From the NCBI GenBank assembly GCA_002919265.1, contig PKEY01000104.1, positions 1-53,874 of the forward strand: a DNA stretch of 53,874 nucleotides. Reading direction: 5' to 3'. Made by a program: the position numbers and the translations under genes. This document shows, piece by piece, positions 17,104 to 26,133 of this stretch; the stretch's first letter is position 1, and every line of letters begins with the position of its first letter. Under the pieces are notes generated by a model that worked only from the letters and a program-made list of their open reading frames with translations, was not told where the DNA came from and made no database searches. This DNA is from Hyphomicrobiaceae bacterium. GTDB taxonomy: Bacteria; Pseudomonadota; Alphaproteobacteria; Rhizobiales; Hyphomicrobiaceae.

Positions 17104-17964
17104 CTAGCCAGACGTGACCTTGGGCAACTTGAAATTCCGCCAAGCGCGGCTCAGCCATGAGCCGGTGTCTTCGCGTGGGGCAAGACCATCGCTCGCCAGA
17201 AGCGCGTAGGCATCCTTGTACCAGGGCGAAGACGGGAAGTTGTGGCCGAGCACGGCGGCAGCGGTTTGCGCCTCCTGCTTGATGCCGAGCGCCATGTAGC
17301 ACTCGACGAGCCGCATCAGCGCTTCTTCCACGTGCGCTGTGGTCTGATATTCGGTCACGACCGTCTTGAAGCGATTGATCGCGGCCATGTAGTTCTTGCG
17401 CTTCAAGTAATAGCGGCCGACTTCCATCTCGTGCGCGGCAATCGAATCTTCCGCAATTCGGATGCGATTGTCAGCATCGCGCGCGTACGGGCTATCGGGA
17501 TAACGGGCCTTCAGCGTCTTCAGCTCGGCAAGTGCTCTGCGCGCATGGCTTTGGTCGCGGTTCGGCCCCACCATCTGATCGAAGTAAGCGGAGATGATGA
17601 TGTGGTGGGCGAGCGCCGCCTCCTTTGTGCCCGGATGCATCGTCGTATAGCGACGGGCTGTGGCGATTGCCTCATCGGGCTTGCCGGCGCGCCAATAGGC
17701 GTACGCGGCCATCACCATCGCGCGACGCGCTTCCGGCGAATAAGGATGGTCGCGATCCAGGTCCTCAAATTTCTTTGCGGCGGCTTCGAACTTTCCGCGG
17801 CTCAGGAGGGCATCAGCCTCGGCATACATCTTCTCGGGAGGATCCGGATCGAGCATCTTCGCCGCGTCGTTCGAAGATGCACAGGCGCCGAGAGCCAGGC
17901 AGGCGGCAAGTATGGTGGCCAGCATGCCCGTTCGCGTCTTGCTCGATCTTTGCTCCGCCAGCAC
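17104..17964 (-). CDS. bamD: outer membrane protein assembly factor BamD (ComL)
   Basis: BamD is an outer-membrane lipoprotein of the BAM complex that folds beta-barrel proteins. The 286-residue product has a lipoprotein signal: hydrophobic MLATILAACLALGAC with a lipobox LGAC (Cys28), followed by a TPR array: AEADALLSRGKFEAAAKKFEDLDRDHPYSPEA and four further repeats, including the typical GPNRDQSHARRALAELKTL and YYLKRKNYMAAINRF segments. ATG 17964 gives a long charged n-region; ATG 17925 would give a shorter one. It is downstream of lpxC in the same direction, the usual alphaproteobacterial order, although 287 bases separate them; recN, often next, is missing here. Confidence 0.93.
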   Translation of the reverse strand: MLAEQRSSKTRTGMLATILAACLALGACASSNDAAKMLDPDPPEKMYAEADALLSRGKFEAAAKKFEDLDRDHPYSPEARRAMVMAAYAYWRAGKPDEAIATARRYTTMHPGTKEAALAHHIIISAYFDQMVGPNRDQSHARRALAELKTLKARYPDSPYARDADNRIRIAEDSIAAHEMEVGRYYLKRKNYMAAINRFKTVVTEYQTTAHVEEALMRLVECYMALGIKQEAQTAAAVLGHNFPSSPWYKDAYALLASDGLAPREDTGSWLSRAWRNFKLPKVTSG

Positions 17965-17979
17965 CTTCGCCCCCGTCTG

Positions 17980-17999
17980 GCGTTCAGTGATCTGAACGC
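17980..17999. promoter_or_regulatory. perfect inverted repeat upstream of bamD
   Basis: GCGTTCAG, spacer TGAT, CTGAACGC: eight-base arms, perfectly symmetric, ending 15 bases before the bamD start codon. It may be an operator or an RNA hairpin in the leader; no binding protein can be named. Confidence 0.35.
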
Positions 18000-18065
18000 T
18001 TCATTCTGTTATCGCCGAGTCGGTATCACCGGGTGCAACACACACCGGCGCCGACTGTGTGATTC

Positions 18066-18090
18066 GATGCGTCATAATACGGTACGCATC
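18066..18090. promoter_or_regulatory. inverted repeat framing a putative bamD -10 element
   Basis: GATGCGT (18066-18072) and ACGCATC (18084-18090) are perfect seven-base arms. Between them, on the minus strand, is TATTAT (18075-18080 as ATAATA on plus), a good -10 for bamD about 110 bases from its start. A repeat enclosing the -10 is a classic operator position. No convincing -35 was seen, so the promoter itself is tentative. Confidence 0.3.
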
Positions 18091-18190
18091 CGAGAAAACG
18101 ACTGCCCTCTCCCTTCTATAAACCGCGATTTGTGGTCGGGATGGGGCAGCGCCGTGGCTTGAGTTAACGGGCGCACGCGAGCGCTAAACT

Positions 18191-18218
18191 CATCCGGCAA
18201 AATCACGCGTGCCGGATG
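18191..18218 (-). terminator. stem-loop after lpxC
   Basis: CATCCGGC (18191-18198) and GCCGGATG (18211-18218) form an eight-base stem 33 bases after the lpxC stop; on the minus strand the stem is followed by AGTTT. Likely a terminator or attenuator between lpxC and bamD. Confidence 0.4.
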
Positions 18219-18250
18219 GATAGAGAAAAGATCCGTCGCGAAAGAGCTGA

Positions 18251-19189
18251 TCACTCTCCAGCGGCAACCGCCATGGCCGCGGGAAGAGGAATGATGGTGT
18301 CGCGAACACGCGGGGCCTGAACCAGCGTCCAAGCCGAAGAATCCGCGAACAGAGCTTTGAGTACGCTGGCGTTCAGACGATGCCCGCCGCGCACGGAGCG
18401 ATAAGCGCCGAGGAGTGGATAGCCGGCCAACGCAAGATCGCCCACCGCATCGAGCATCTTGTGACGGACGAACTCCATCGGGCAACGCAAACCCTCGCGG
18501 TTGAGAATGGTGTCGTCACCAATAGCGATGGTGTTGTCGAGTGAAGCGCCAAGCGCAAGCCCGGCTTTCCAGAGCTTCTCAACATCGCGCATGAAACCGA
18601 AGGTCCGCGCGAGAGCCAGCTCATGTCGGAACACACCCGGGTTGATGTCGAAGGCAAGGCGCTGACGGCCAATCACAGGCGTGTCGAATTCAATCTCGAC
18701 GTCGAGGTGGAAGCCCGAATGCGGCGTCAGCTCGCCCCAGCTATCACCCTCCTGAACCCGAACGGGTTTGAGAACCTTGATGTATTTGCGCGGCTCCGGC
18801 AGCTCGCGAATGCCGGCCTGATCGATCGCGTTCACAAACGGCGCCGAGCTGCCGTCCATGATGGGAACTTCCTTGCTGTCGATCTCGATGTAGCAGTTGT
18901 CGACCGACAGACCACGGAGGGCTGCGAGCAGGTGCTCAACCGTGCCGACGGTGACACCAGTGTCGTCACCGATCACCGTGCACAGCGTCAGATTCTTCAC
19001 GTAGCCGACTTCTGCGGGAATCTCCGCAATGATCCGACCACGTTTGCTGACCAGGAATTTCAGTCCGGTGTCGGGGCCCGCCGGGTGCAAGGTAACGGAG
19101 ACCGGAGCTCCGCTGTGTACCCCCTTGCCTTGCAGCTTGATTTCACGGGCAATCGTCGTCTGTCGCGCGCCGATGAATCGCTTCGACAT
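18251..19189 (-). CDS. lpxC: UDP-3-O-acyl-N-acetylglucosamine deacetylase
   Basis: Zinc amidase of the first committed step of lipid A synthesis. The 312-residue product starts QTTIAREIKLQGKGVHSG and has zinc-site residues in VEHLLAAL (His86) and HKMLDAVGDLALAG (about 237-250), plus the catalytic histidine in RGGHRLN; the segment VPIMDGSSAPFV (108-119) is a family hallmark. Length is typical. It follows ftsZ after 256 bases, the standard ftsZ-lpxC order. A CtrA-like box overlaps the ftsZ stop upstream, and a stem-loop lies downstream. Confidence 0.96.
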   Translation of the reverse strand: MSKRFIGARQTTIAREIKLQGKGVHSGAPVSVTLHPAGPDTGLKFLVSKRGRIIAEIPAEVGYVKNLTLCTVIGDDTGVTVGTVEHLLAALRGLSVDNCYIEIDSKEVPIMDGSSAPFVNAIDQAGIRELPEPRKYIKVLKPVRVQEGDSWGELTPHSGFHLDVEIEFDTPVIGRQRLAFDINPGVFRHELALARTFGFMRDVEKLWKAGLALGASLDNTIAIGDDTILNREGLRCPMEFVRHKMLDAVGDLALAGYPLLGAYRSVRGGHRLNASVLKALFADSSAWTLVQAPRVRDTIIPLPAAMAVAAGE

Positions 19190-19434
19190 GGTCTGCGCCG
19201 TCCCTCGATCCCTCAGGCAGGCCAGCTAGCGCATACGCGCTTTCGGACCACCTTCCCCGTTCATCCGCCGCAAGATTGCCTGTGCTACGCGGTCATTTAT
19301 TAACTTGAGACCTGGGACAGGCAGTGGGCGAACGATTTGATGCGCTGACGATAACTTGGTGTCCCGGTTGGGGACAAATCACGGTTTCTTACACTCTGTT
19401 ACCGCAAAGCTGCAGGCACGGGCTGAGCCGTCCT

Positions 19435-19449
19435 TTAACCTCGCGTTAA
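19435..19449. promoter_or_regulatory. CtrA-like full site at the ftsZ/lpxC junction
   Basis: TTAA-N7-TTAA (TTAACCTCGCGTTAA) is an exact match to the consensus of the alphaproteobacterial cell-cycle regulator CtrA. It overlaps the ftsZ stop codon and lies about 250 bases upstream of lpxC. No promoter could be fixed beside it, so function is inferred from the motif alone. Confidence 0.35.
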
Positions 19450-21197
19450 GATTGTTGCCGATTGCGATCCTTGTGGAAAAACACAGGGATTTCAATGCGT
19501 TGTTGCTTGGCGTGCATGTTGTCGGAGCTGTTGTCCGGCATGCCATCCTGCGGGGCAGGAGAATGTTGAGTTGGCTGACGATCAGCGACTGACCGAGTCG
19601 GCTGTGCACTGAACTCCTGACGATCAGGGGCACGCTGCTCCGTGCGCCGGGCAAGACCGGTGATTCGCCGGAACAGGTTGAAACCGCGTGATTCGTTCTC
19701 GTGTTGCGGCGTGTAAGCGCGTGGCCGCTGCTGCGATTCGTACCAACCGGTCTTGGCACGATATTCCCGCTGTCCCACAGGCGGGAAGTCCTCGACCGTC
19801 GGCATACGGCGAGGTCCCCGTCTTGTTTCGACAGGCGGGCCCGGCGTGAAAGGCTCTGACGCAGGGCGCATGCCGGCATTGTTCGACTGCGCTCCTGCAG
19901 TAGGAAGCGGCGGCGGTGAAATAGTCGGCCCAAGTTGAGGCGGGCCTTCCTCGATCAGCACATCGCCTGGACCGCGCCAGGTATTGGATTGCGAACCGTC
20001 GCCGTTGTTTCCCGAGCTGTTATCGTACGCTTTCGAGAGCGTTTGCACGAGATGGTCGGGATTGGTCGACGCCTGATTCGGGGCGTTTTCCGAAGCCGTT
20101 TCGTAGGTCCGCGTCGGAGCCTCCGAGGATGGATGATGTTGAGGCTGTTGCGACTGGCTCGTCGGCGCAGACGACGGACGGCTTACGGTGGTGTGGTAGC
20201 TTGGCGATGGTGTTGAAGATGCCGGCTTCGGCTCATCCGACATGCCCGAGGCGACGATGGAGACGCGAACGCGGTCGCCCAGGCTGTCGTCAAACGTCGC
20301 GCCGACAATAATATTCGCTTCCGGATCGACCTCCTGGCGCACGCGGCTTGCCGCTTCATCGACCTCATAAAGCGTCAGGTCACGCCCGCCGATGATCGAC
20401 AGCAGCAGGCCCTTTGCGCCACGAAGCGAAACGTCCTCGAGCAGAGGATTGGAGATGGCCTCTTCGGCCGCACGAATGGCACGATGCTCGCCGCTCGCTT
20501 CGCCTGTACCCATCATGGCGGCGCCCATACCGCTCATGATGGTGCGTACGTCGGCGAAATCGAGGTTGATCAGACCTTCCTTGACGATCAGGTCAACGAT
20601 ACATGCAATGCCTGAGTAGAGAACCTGATCTGCCAGAACAAACGCTTCCGCGAACGTCGTTTTTTCGTTGGCGATCCGGAACAGGTTCTGGTTCGGAATA
20701 ACGATCAGCGTGTCGACGATCTTGCGCAGTTCGGCAATGCCCGCCTCTGCAATGCGCATGCGCCGCGAGCCCTCGAAGTGGAAGGGCTTCGTGACGACAG
20801 CGACCGTGAGAATATCGAGCTCTTTAGCGACGCGCGCGATGACGGATGCGGCACCCGTTCCCGTACCACCGCCCATGCCGGCAGCGATGAAGACCATGTG
20901 CGAGCCGGAGATCTGGGCCCGAATTTCGTCGATTGCTTCTTCGGCCGCTGCTTCACCGATCTCCGGTTTCGAGCCTGCGCCCAACCCTTCCGTCAGGTTG
21001 ACGCCAAGCTGAATGCGGTGCTCAGCGCTGGAAGCTGCGAGCGCCTGAGCGTCCGTGTTTGCGACAATAAAGTTCACGCCGGTAAGACCGGCGGCAATCA
21101 TATTGTTGACTGCGTTGCCGCCCGCGCCGCCGACCCCGATCACGGAGATCCGTGGCTTGAGGTCGGTTATCTTGGGAAGCTCGAGTTTGATGCTCAT
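19446..21197 (-). CDS. ftsZ: cell division protein FtsZ, long-linker form
   Basis: Tubulin-like GTPase that polymerises into the Z-ring. From ATG 21197 (MSIKLELP) the product has 583 residues. The GTPase core (to about 320) shows [13 protein letters not shown], the tubulin signature [13 protein letters not shown] and the catalytic T7 loop [12 protein letters not shown] long Pro/Ser/Gln-rich intrinsically disordered linker (about 325-555) leads to the C-terminal peptide [14 protein letters not shown] that binds FtsA. The linker is typical of Hyphomicrobiales and much longer than in E. coli (383 residues total). The next gene upstream, ftsA, is 105 bases away. An upstream in-frame start (21251) would add unlikely residues. 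Confidence 0.97.
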   Translation of the reverse strand: MSIKLELPKITDLKPRISVIGVGGAGGNAVNNMIAAGLTGVNFIVANTDAQALAASSAEHRIQLGVNLTEGLGAGSKPEIGEAAAEEAIDEIRAQISGSHMVFIAAGMGGGTGTGAASVIARVAKELDILTVAVVTKPFHFEGSRRMRIAEAGIAELRKIVDTLIVIPNQNLFRIANEKTTFAEAFVLADQVLYSGIACIVDLIVKEGLINLDFADVRTIMSGMGAAMMGTGEASGEHRAIRAAEEAISNPLLEDVSLRGAKGLLLSIIGGRDLTLYEVDEAASRVRQEVDPEANIIVGATFDDSLGDRVRVSIVASGMSDEPKPASSTPSPSYHTTVSRPSSAPTSQSQQPQHHPSSEAPTRTYETASENAPNQASTNPDHLVQTLSKAYDNSSGNNGDGSQSNTWRGPGDVLIEEGPPQLGPTISPPPLPTAGAQSNNAGMRPASEPFTPGPPVETRRGPRRMPTVEDFPPVGQREYRAKTGWYESQQRPRAYTPQHENESRGFNLFRRITGLARRTEQRAPDRQEFSAQPTRSVADRQPTQHSPAPQDGMPDNSSDNMHAKQQRIEIPVFFHKDRNRQQS

Positions 21198-21302
21198 GAC
21201 GGTCCTGTGCGGCTCGAGGCAGGCGAGCGAATCTTCTCCTGCATGCAGCAATTTACATTGCGAATCATGGCCGCTGCCTTGATATCCACATCGAACCGCA
21301 TC

Positions 21303-22571
21303 TCAGAAGCTCTGGCGAAGCCATTGTCCAACGCGGCCGAGGTAGCTTTCTTGCGTTCCCGGATATTCCGGAAAGGATGACCAGCAGCCTCGCGACAACT
21401 GAGCCGCGGCGGCCAATCCGATGACTGTTGCGAAGGCCGGGCTGCAAGAACTGGCTGCCATGCCACTGATGGGCTGTGGACGCGCCAAACGAACCGGCCG
21501 GCCCAGCGTATTTGCGGCGAATTCACCGATCCCAATCAGCTGGCTCGCCCCCCCGGTGAGCACGACCCGTTCCCCCGCGTAACTCATGACATTGCTGCGC
21601 TGCAGACGCTCGCGAACAAGCCCGAGAAGCCCTTCCATACGCGGTTGCAGGATCTCTCGAAGCCGCGCCTTCGTCGTGTGATGCAGCGTCGGCTCCTCCT
21701 CCCCGGCAAGGGGATACGTGATGACTTCATGTTCATCAGATCTAGCTGCAACCAATGTGCCATAAAGCGCCTTGATTCGCTCGGCTTCTGCAAGGGGGGT
21801 CCGGAGCTCACGCGCGATATCGAAGGTCATGTGATTTCCTCCGACAGGCACGGAATCGGCGAAAATGAAACGACCATCCGCAAAGACGGAGATGGACGTC
21901 ATCCCACCGCCGATGTCGAGGCAGGTGATGCCGAGACGGCGCTCTTCTTCGCTGGTGACAGCCAAGGCGCTCGCGAGCGGACTGGGAATGGCGCGGGTGA
22001 GACTGAGGTAGCAGCGCTCAATCAGCAGAACCAGGTTGCGCAGCGGCGCGTCGTCTGCCGTGATGGCGTGTAGGTCAGCAGAGAGACGGCGGCCGGCCAT
22101 GCCCTTTGGGTCATGGATCCCCGGAACGCCGTCGATGCGCCAGCCGAGCCGGTCGAGATAAATGAGCAGACGCCCATCACGTTCGGCATAGGCACGACCA
22201 GCGGCCTTCAATCGTTTTATGTCGCTCTCGCGCACGTAACCGCTCGCGATATCGGCGTGCGCAACGAAATGCGTCGAGCGCATCCGGCCGCAAGCGGCAC
22301 CGACGATAACCTCCTCCAGCCTGACGCCGGCCATGCGTTCCGCCTGCGCAACAGCGGCGCGGACGGCCTGTTCGGCCTCGTCCAGGTCAACGACGACGCC
22401 TGCTTTGACTCCGCGGGAGCGTTGATGGCCGAAGCCCACGACGCGGTATCCGGGCGCAGCGCCTTCGCTTGTGCGATAGCTGCGGTCCGGCACCAAAATG
22501 AGGCAGCAGATTTTGCTCGTGCCGACGTCGAGGAGGCCGAGCACGTCGCCAGTAGCTACATGGAATGGCAT
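21303..22571 (-). CDS. ftsA: cell division protein FtsA
   Basis: Actin-like ATPase that tethers FtsZ to the membrane. The 422-residue product has the actin-fold phosphate loops: LGLLDVGTSKICCLI near residues 10-24, TCLDIGGGMTSISVF near 217-231 and VVLTGGASQLIGI near 345-357. The SHS2 (1C) domain covers the stretch with KAGVVVDLDEAEQAV and RMRSTHFVA. The C-terminus ends LGRVGQWLRQSF, an amphipathic membrane-targeting helix. It starts 21 bases after ftsQ and is co-transcribed with it. Confidence 0.96.
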   Translation of the reverse strand: MPFHVATGDVLGLLDVGTSKICCLILVPDRSYRTSEGAAPGYRVVGFGHQRSRGVKAGVVVDLDEAEQAVRAAVAQAERMAGVRLEEVIVGAACGRMRSTHFVAHADIASGYVRESDIKRLKAAGRAYAERDGRLLIYLDRLGWRIDGVPGIHDPKGMAGRRLSADLHAITADDAPLRNLVLLIERCYLSLTRAIPSPLASALAVTSEEERRLGITCLDIGGGMTSISVFADGRFIFADSVPVGGNHMTFDIARELRTPLAEAERIKALYGTLVAARSDEHEVITYPLAGEEEPTLHHTTKARLREILQPRMEGLLGLVRERLQRSNVMSYAGERVVLTGGASQLIGIGEFAANTLGRPVRLARPQPISGMAASSCSPAFATVIGLAAAAQLSRGCWSSFPEYPGTQESYLGRVGQWLRQSF

Positions 22572-22592
22572 CGGATCATCTCCTCAGCAGCG

Positions 22593-23549
22593 TCATCCAG
22601 AGGGCTGCAGTTGATGACCGGAGGCGGTTTTCTTCTCCTCTTCTGGTCTCGGTGAAAGGACGATGCGGTCGGGGAAGCGGAGGTCGATCGCCGCGTAGCG
22701 GCTGTTGTTCAACAGCTGCGTGAGCTCCGGTTCATCTGTAATGCGGGCGAGCGCCTCCGTCATACGCTCCGCCGGCAGATGAAGGGTGGGGCCGTCCTTG
22801 AGCAGCAGCGTCCAGCGGCGCCCGGCAACGAAAACGGCTTCCTGCAGCCGACCTCTGATCCGCGGAAAGGCGTCGAGCTGTTCCAACATCGTGGCAGCAG
22901 CGGTGGAGGCATTCTTGCCCGACACGAGCGGCAGCTCAGCTTTCGCCTGCGGCGGGGCAGCTCCCAGAACGCGGCCGGTAGCGTCAATGAGCAGATCACG
23001 GCCGTCGATGTGCCAGACGGCCAGCGGCTCGCGCTCGGTCACCTCGATGCTGATGCCGTCGGGAAAAATGCGGGTGATCGCCGCCGTCTTGATCCAGGGC
23101 AGCTCTTCGATCCGCTCGCGTGCAGCGTTGCCGTCGAACCGGAGCAGGGAGCGCGCATGCGTGAGGTCCAGGGCATCGAAGATGTCCCGGTCCGAGGTCA
23201 TGCGATGCCCTGTAAGGAAAACCTGCTGCACGCCAAAGCCCGCAAGCTCGGCGAGCCGGTCCGCTTCCTCGATGAACGGCCGCGCTTCGCGGGCGTTGGC
23301 TCCCCAATGAGTGAGGCCAGCGAAGACTGCCGCGCCGATAAGGGCGGCAGCTACTGTCGTGAGGCCAAAAGCATTTCGCCGCGCTTGTTTGCGCTTCAGT
23401 CGCACGGCCGCGCTTGCCGGTCGCCCCGGTAAGGCCTGCGAGCCCAGAACTGCTCGCGTCAACAGAGGTTTTTGCGCGGTGGCGTGCAACGCGGACTCTC
23501 CGTTCGCGACGAAAATGCCGTGAAGTCGAGCCGGCCCCCGAACCGGCAC
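22593..23549 (-). CDS. ftsQ: cell division protein FtsQ
   Basis: Bitopic divisome protein linking early and late division proteins. The 318-residue product has a long basic cytoplasmic N-terminus (to about 57), one membrane segment (TTVAAALIGAAVFAGL, about 64-79), then a POTRA domain (VQQVFLTGHRMTSDRDIFDAL, about 107-175) and the FtsQ domain with ISIEVTEREPLAVWHIDGRDLLIDATG. Length is typical for alphaproteobacteria. It is the first gene of ftsQ-ftsA-ftsZ, but ddl and murB, which normally precede it, are absent; upstream is a 250-base gap and rpmE. A CtrA-like box lies 28-42 bases before its start. Confidence 0.93.
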   Translation of the reverse strand: MPVRGPARLHGIFVANGESALHATAQKPLLTRAVLGSQALPGRPASAAVRLKRKQARRNAFGLTTVAAALIGAAVFAGLTHWGANAREARPFIEEADRLAELAGFGVQQVFLTGHRMTSDRDIFDALDLTHARSLLRFDGNAARERIEELPWIKTAAITRIFPDGISIEVTEREPLAVWHIDGRDLLIDATGRVLGAAPPQAKAELPLVSGKNASTAAATMLEQLDAFPRIRGRLQEAVFVAGRRWTLLLKDGPTLHLPAERMTEALARITDEPELTQLLNNSRYAAIDLRFPDRIVLSPRPEEEKKTASGHQLQPSG

Positions 23550-23576
23550 TCCACGGCGTACGATCGCCCGAACAGG

Positions 23577-23591
23577 TTAATTTTGAGTTGA
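23577..23591 (-). promoter_or_regulatory. CtrA-like site upstream of ftsQ
   Basis: On the minus strand TCAA-N7-TTAAC, one mismatch from the CtrA consensus TTAA-N7-TTAAC, 28-42 bases before the ftsQ start. CtrA is known to control ftsQA transcription in Caulobacter; the parallel supports but does not prove the call. Confidence 0.4.
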
Positions 23592-23609
23592 GCGTTGTCC
23601 GCTATCCCA

Positions 23610-23635
23610 TTGAGCAAGCACTAATCTTTGCTCAA
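23610..23635. promoter_or_regulatory. perfect dyad in the ftsQ upstream region
   Basis: TTGAGCAA (23610-23617) and TTGCTCAA (23628-23635) are exact eight-base inverted arms with a ten-base AT-rich spacer, 60-86 bases upstream of the ftsQ start. The size and spacing suit a dimeric helix-turn-helix repressor or activator. No cognate regulator is in the window. Confidence 0.4.
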
Positions 23636-23749
23636 AGTTGGAATAACCCGCTGGAAGTTGTGACCGACTTCGAGAAAGCGGTCTGGACGAGGCGGAAATT
23701 CTGAAGGGTGCTGTGCAAAGATGGTGGCTGGCGTCAGCCGATAAGCGCA

Positions 23750-23790
23750 AAAAGACAAAAGAAAAGGCGCCGCAAATGGGATGCGGCACC
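23750..23790 (-). terminator. intrinsic terminator of rpmE
   Basis: On the minus strand a GC-rich stem (GGTGCCGCA with TGCGGCGCC, loop of seven) ends in a T-rich tail TTTTCTTTTGTCTTTTT. It lies about 11 bases after the rpmE stop. The strongest terminator in the window. Confidence 0.75.
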
Positions 23791-23800
23791 AGGGAGGACC

Positions 23801-24019
23801 TTAGAACAGGCCTTCGAACTTCTTCTTAAAGCGAGACAGCCGGCCGCCGCGGTCGACGAGCTTCTGGTCGCCGCCAGTCCAGGCCGGATGGGTCTTGGGA
23901 TCGATGTCGAGGGTCAGCGTGTCACCTTCCTTCCCGTAGGTGGAGTAGGTGACAAACTCTGTCCCGTCGGTCATGACCACCTTGATCTGGTGGTAGTCGG
24001 GATGGATGTCGGTCTTCAT
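23801..24019 (-). CDS. rpmE: 50S ribosomal protein L31, cysteine-free form
   Basis: A 72-residue protein beginning [19 protein letters not shown] with the family [17 protein letters not shown] and [11 protein letters not shown] motifs. It has no cysteines, so it lacks the zinc-binding CxxC site and belongs to the zinc-independent type; rpmJ in this window is also cysteine-free. I set the start at ATG 24019 because the longer upstream frame is not L31-like. It is followed by a strong terminator and is divergent from the ABC exporter gene, a pairing common in alphaproteobacteria. Confidence 0.95.
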   Translation of the reverse strand: MKTDIHPDYHQIKVVMTDGTEFVTYSTYGKEGDTLTLDIDPKTHPAWTGGDQKLVDRGGRLSRFKKKFEGLF

Positions 24020-24257
24020 GGCGGCTCTCAATACAGCACACGCTCTCACGAGCGGAGCGGACAAAGACATTCCTTCAGGGATGCTTGAGCGGCCTACATA
24101 GAGGAAAGAGCGGCCCGGCACAAGTCATGCGCCGAACTGCGGCATCAGGGCAGCCCTTTGGGAGACGGGGTTCTGGCATATCGGTTTGTAATGGGAACCG
24201 GTCTATTGTTGCCGGCTACGAGGAATTTTAAGCCGGGCCAGCGGAGTTGACGACGAC

Positions 24258-26072
24258 GTGAGAGGGCCGAGAAAGTTTAGGGCGGAGCTGATGACCGCCG
24301 AAAATGGCGCAGAGCCGTCGTCGCGCCGTTCGCTGCGTCCTCTCCTCAGCCTCAAACCCTACGTTCTGAAGCACCCTGGCATGCTGGTGCTGGCCGGGGT
24401 CTCGCTTGTTGTTTCCGCCGTGGCCATGCTGGCCTTGCCGCTTGCCGTGCGGCGAGTGATCGACTTCGGCTTTTCGGAGAGGAATGCCGCGTTCGTCGAT
24501 CAGTACTTCTCGATGCTGATCGTCATCGGCCTGCTGCTGGCAGCGGCGAGCGCTGCGCGGTTCTATTTCGTGAACTGGCTTGGCGAGCGCGTGGTCGCGG
24601 ATTTGCGCTCGGACGTCTTTGCGCATCTCTCGCGGCTCGGGCCAGCGTTCTACGAAGTCAATCACTCCGGCGAGGTGATGAGCCGGCTTACTGCCGACAC
24701 CACGCAGATCAAGGCGGCGGCAGGAACGGCGCTCAGCCAGGCGCTCCGCAGCGGGATCATGCTGCTGGGCGCGCTGGTGATGATGTTCGTCACCAGCACG
24801 AGCCTTTCATTGCTCGTGCTTGTCGCCATTCCGGCGATCATCCTGCCCCTCATCGCCTATGGCCGGCTGGTGCGCCGCCTGTCGCGCCGGGCGCAGGACA
24901 CGCTGGCTGATGCGTCGGCCTACGCAGCGGAGAACCTTGCCGCCGTACGTACGATGCAGGCGTTTACGAGCGAGCAGCGCGTGGCGGGTCGTTTTGCTGC
25001 CTCCGTCGAGACAGCTTTTGAGGCGGCGCGCGCAAGGCTCAGGGCTCGTGCTGGCCTTACAGCCATGACCATTTTCCTGGTGTTCGCCAGCATCGTTGGC
25101 GTCCTGTGGTATGGGGCCGACGCGGTCGTGCGGGGAGATATTTCGGGCGGCCGTCTGAGCCAGTTCGTTCTCTATGCCGTCTTCGCGGCGGCTTCCCTGG
25201 CCCAGCTATCCGAGGTTTGGGGAGAAGTCAGCCAGGCCGCGGGCGCTGCGGAACGGCTGACGGAGTTGTTGGCCGTCAGTCCTGAAATCCGCTCGCCGGC
25301 AAACCCAACCCCGCTTCCAGGCCCGGCCCGCGGCGAGATCGAGTTCCGGCACGTCTGCTTCAAATATCCGAACCGACAGGCGTCGGCACTTGAGGACGTA
25401 TCGTTCAGCGTGGCTCCCGGCGAAACGGTGGCCCTGGTCGGGCCGTCCGGGGCCGGTAAGAGCACTGTTTTCAATCTGCTCCTACGCTTCTTCGATCCGG
25501 TTTCGGGCGAGGTTCGGGTGGATGGTGTTCGCGTCGCGGACGCTGATTTGAGCCAGCTGCGCGCCAGATTTGCCCTGGTCCCGCAGGAAGTGGCGTTGTT
25601 CGCGGATACGGTGGCCGAGAACATCCGCTACGGCAGTCCAACAGCCAGCCTCGAGGATGTTGTTCGCGCGGCCAAGCTTGCCCAGGCGGACGAGTTCATT
25701 CGGGCATTACCGCAAGGATACGAGACCCGGCTCGGCGAGCGGGGTGTGTCGCTGTCGGGAGGCCAGCGCCAGCGCATTGCCATTGCGCGGGCGATCTTGC
25801 GCGATGCGCCGATCCTGCTGCTCGACGAGGCCACGAGTGCGCTCGATGCCGAAAGTGAGGTGCTGGTGCAGAAGGCGCTGGAGCAGGTGATGAGCGGCCG
25901 AACCACGCTCGTCATCGCCCACCGGCTGGCCACGATTCAGAAAGCTGACCGTATCCTGGTGTTCGATGGCGGCAGGATCTTGGAGGAGGGGACGCACGCG
26001 GAGCTTCTCCGCAAGGGCGGTCTCTATGCTCGGCTTGCCGAGCTGCAGTTCGCGGGAGAAGCGGCACAGTAG
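24258..26072 (+). CDS. MsbA/ABCB-type ABC exporter, fused membrane and ATPase domains
   Basis: A 604-residue half-transporter that works as a dimer. The N-terminal membrane domain (about 30-330) has six hydrophobic segments, starting [18 protein letters not shown]. The ATPase domain shows Walker [10 protein letters not shown] near 394, a Q-loop in LVPQEVALF, the signature [14 protein letters not shown] near 498 and Walker [13 protein letters not shown] near 517, followed by the H-loop IAHRLAT. The substrate is not visible; relatives include lipid and drug exporters. The start could be 24258 (ATG/GTG context weak) or ATG 24291. It stands alone on the plus strand, convergent with the MotA/MotB-like pair. 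Confidence 0.92.
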   Translation: MRGPRKFRAELMTAENGAEPSSRRSLRPLLSLKPYVLKHPGMLVLAGVSLVVSAVAMLALPLAVRRVIDFGFSERNAAFVDQYFSMLIVIGLLLAAASAARFYFVNWLGERVVADLRSDVFAHLSRLGPAFYEVNHSGEVMSRLTADTTQIKAAAGTALSQALRSGIMLLGALVMMFVTSTSLSLLVLVAIPAIILPLIAYGRLVRRLSRRAQDTLADASAYAAENLAAVRTMQAFTSEQRVAGRFAASVETAFEAARARLRARAGLTAMTIFLVFASIVGVLWYGADAVVRGDISGGRLSQFVLYAVFAAASLAQLSEVWGEVSQAAGAAERLTELLAVSPEIRSPANPTPLPGPARGEIEFRHVCFKYPNRQASALEDVSFSVAPGETVALVGPSGAGKSTVFNLLLRFFDPVSGEVRVDGVRVADADLSQLRARFALVPQEVALFADTVAENIRYGSPTASLEDVVRAAKLAQADEFIRALPQGYETRLGERGVSLSGGQRQRIAIARAILRDAPILLLDEATSALDAESEVLVQKALEQVMSGRTTLVIAHRLATIQKADRILVFDGGRILEEGTHAELLRKGGLYARLAELQFAGEAAQ

Positions 26073-26133
26073 GTGCCGCCCAAACATTCAAAGCGGGTAC
26101 GCATTATCCGTAAGCGACGGCGCACCACAGCCT

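Noticed and set aside
17242-18162. 306-codon frame antisense to bamD
   Set aside because: Complement of a well-supported lipoprotein gene.
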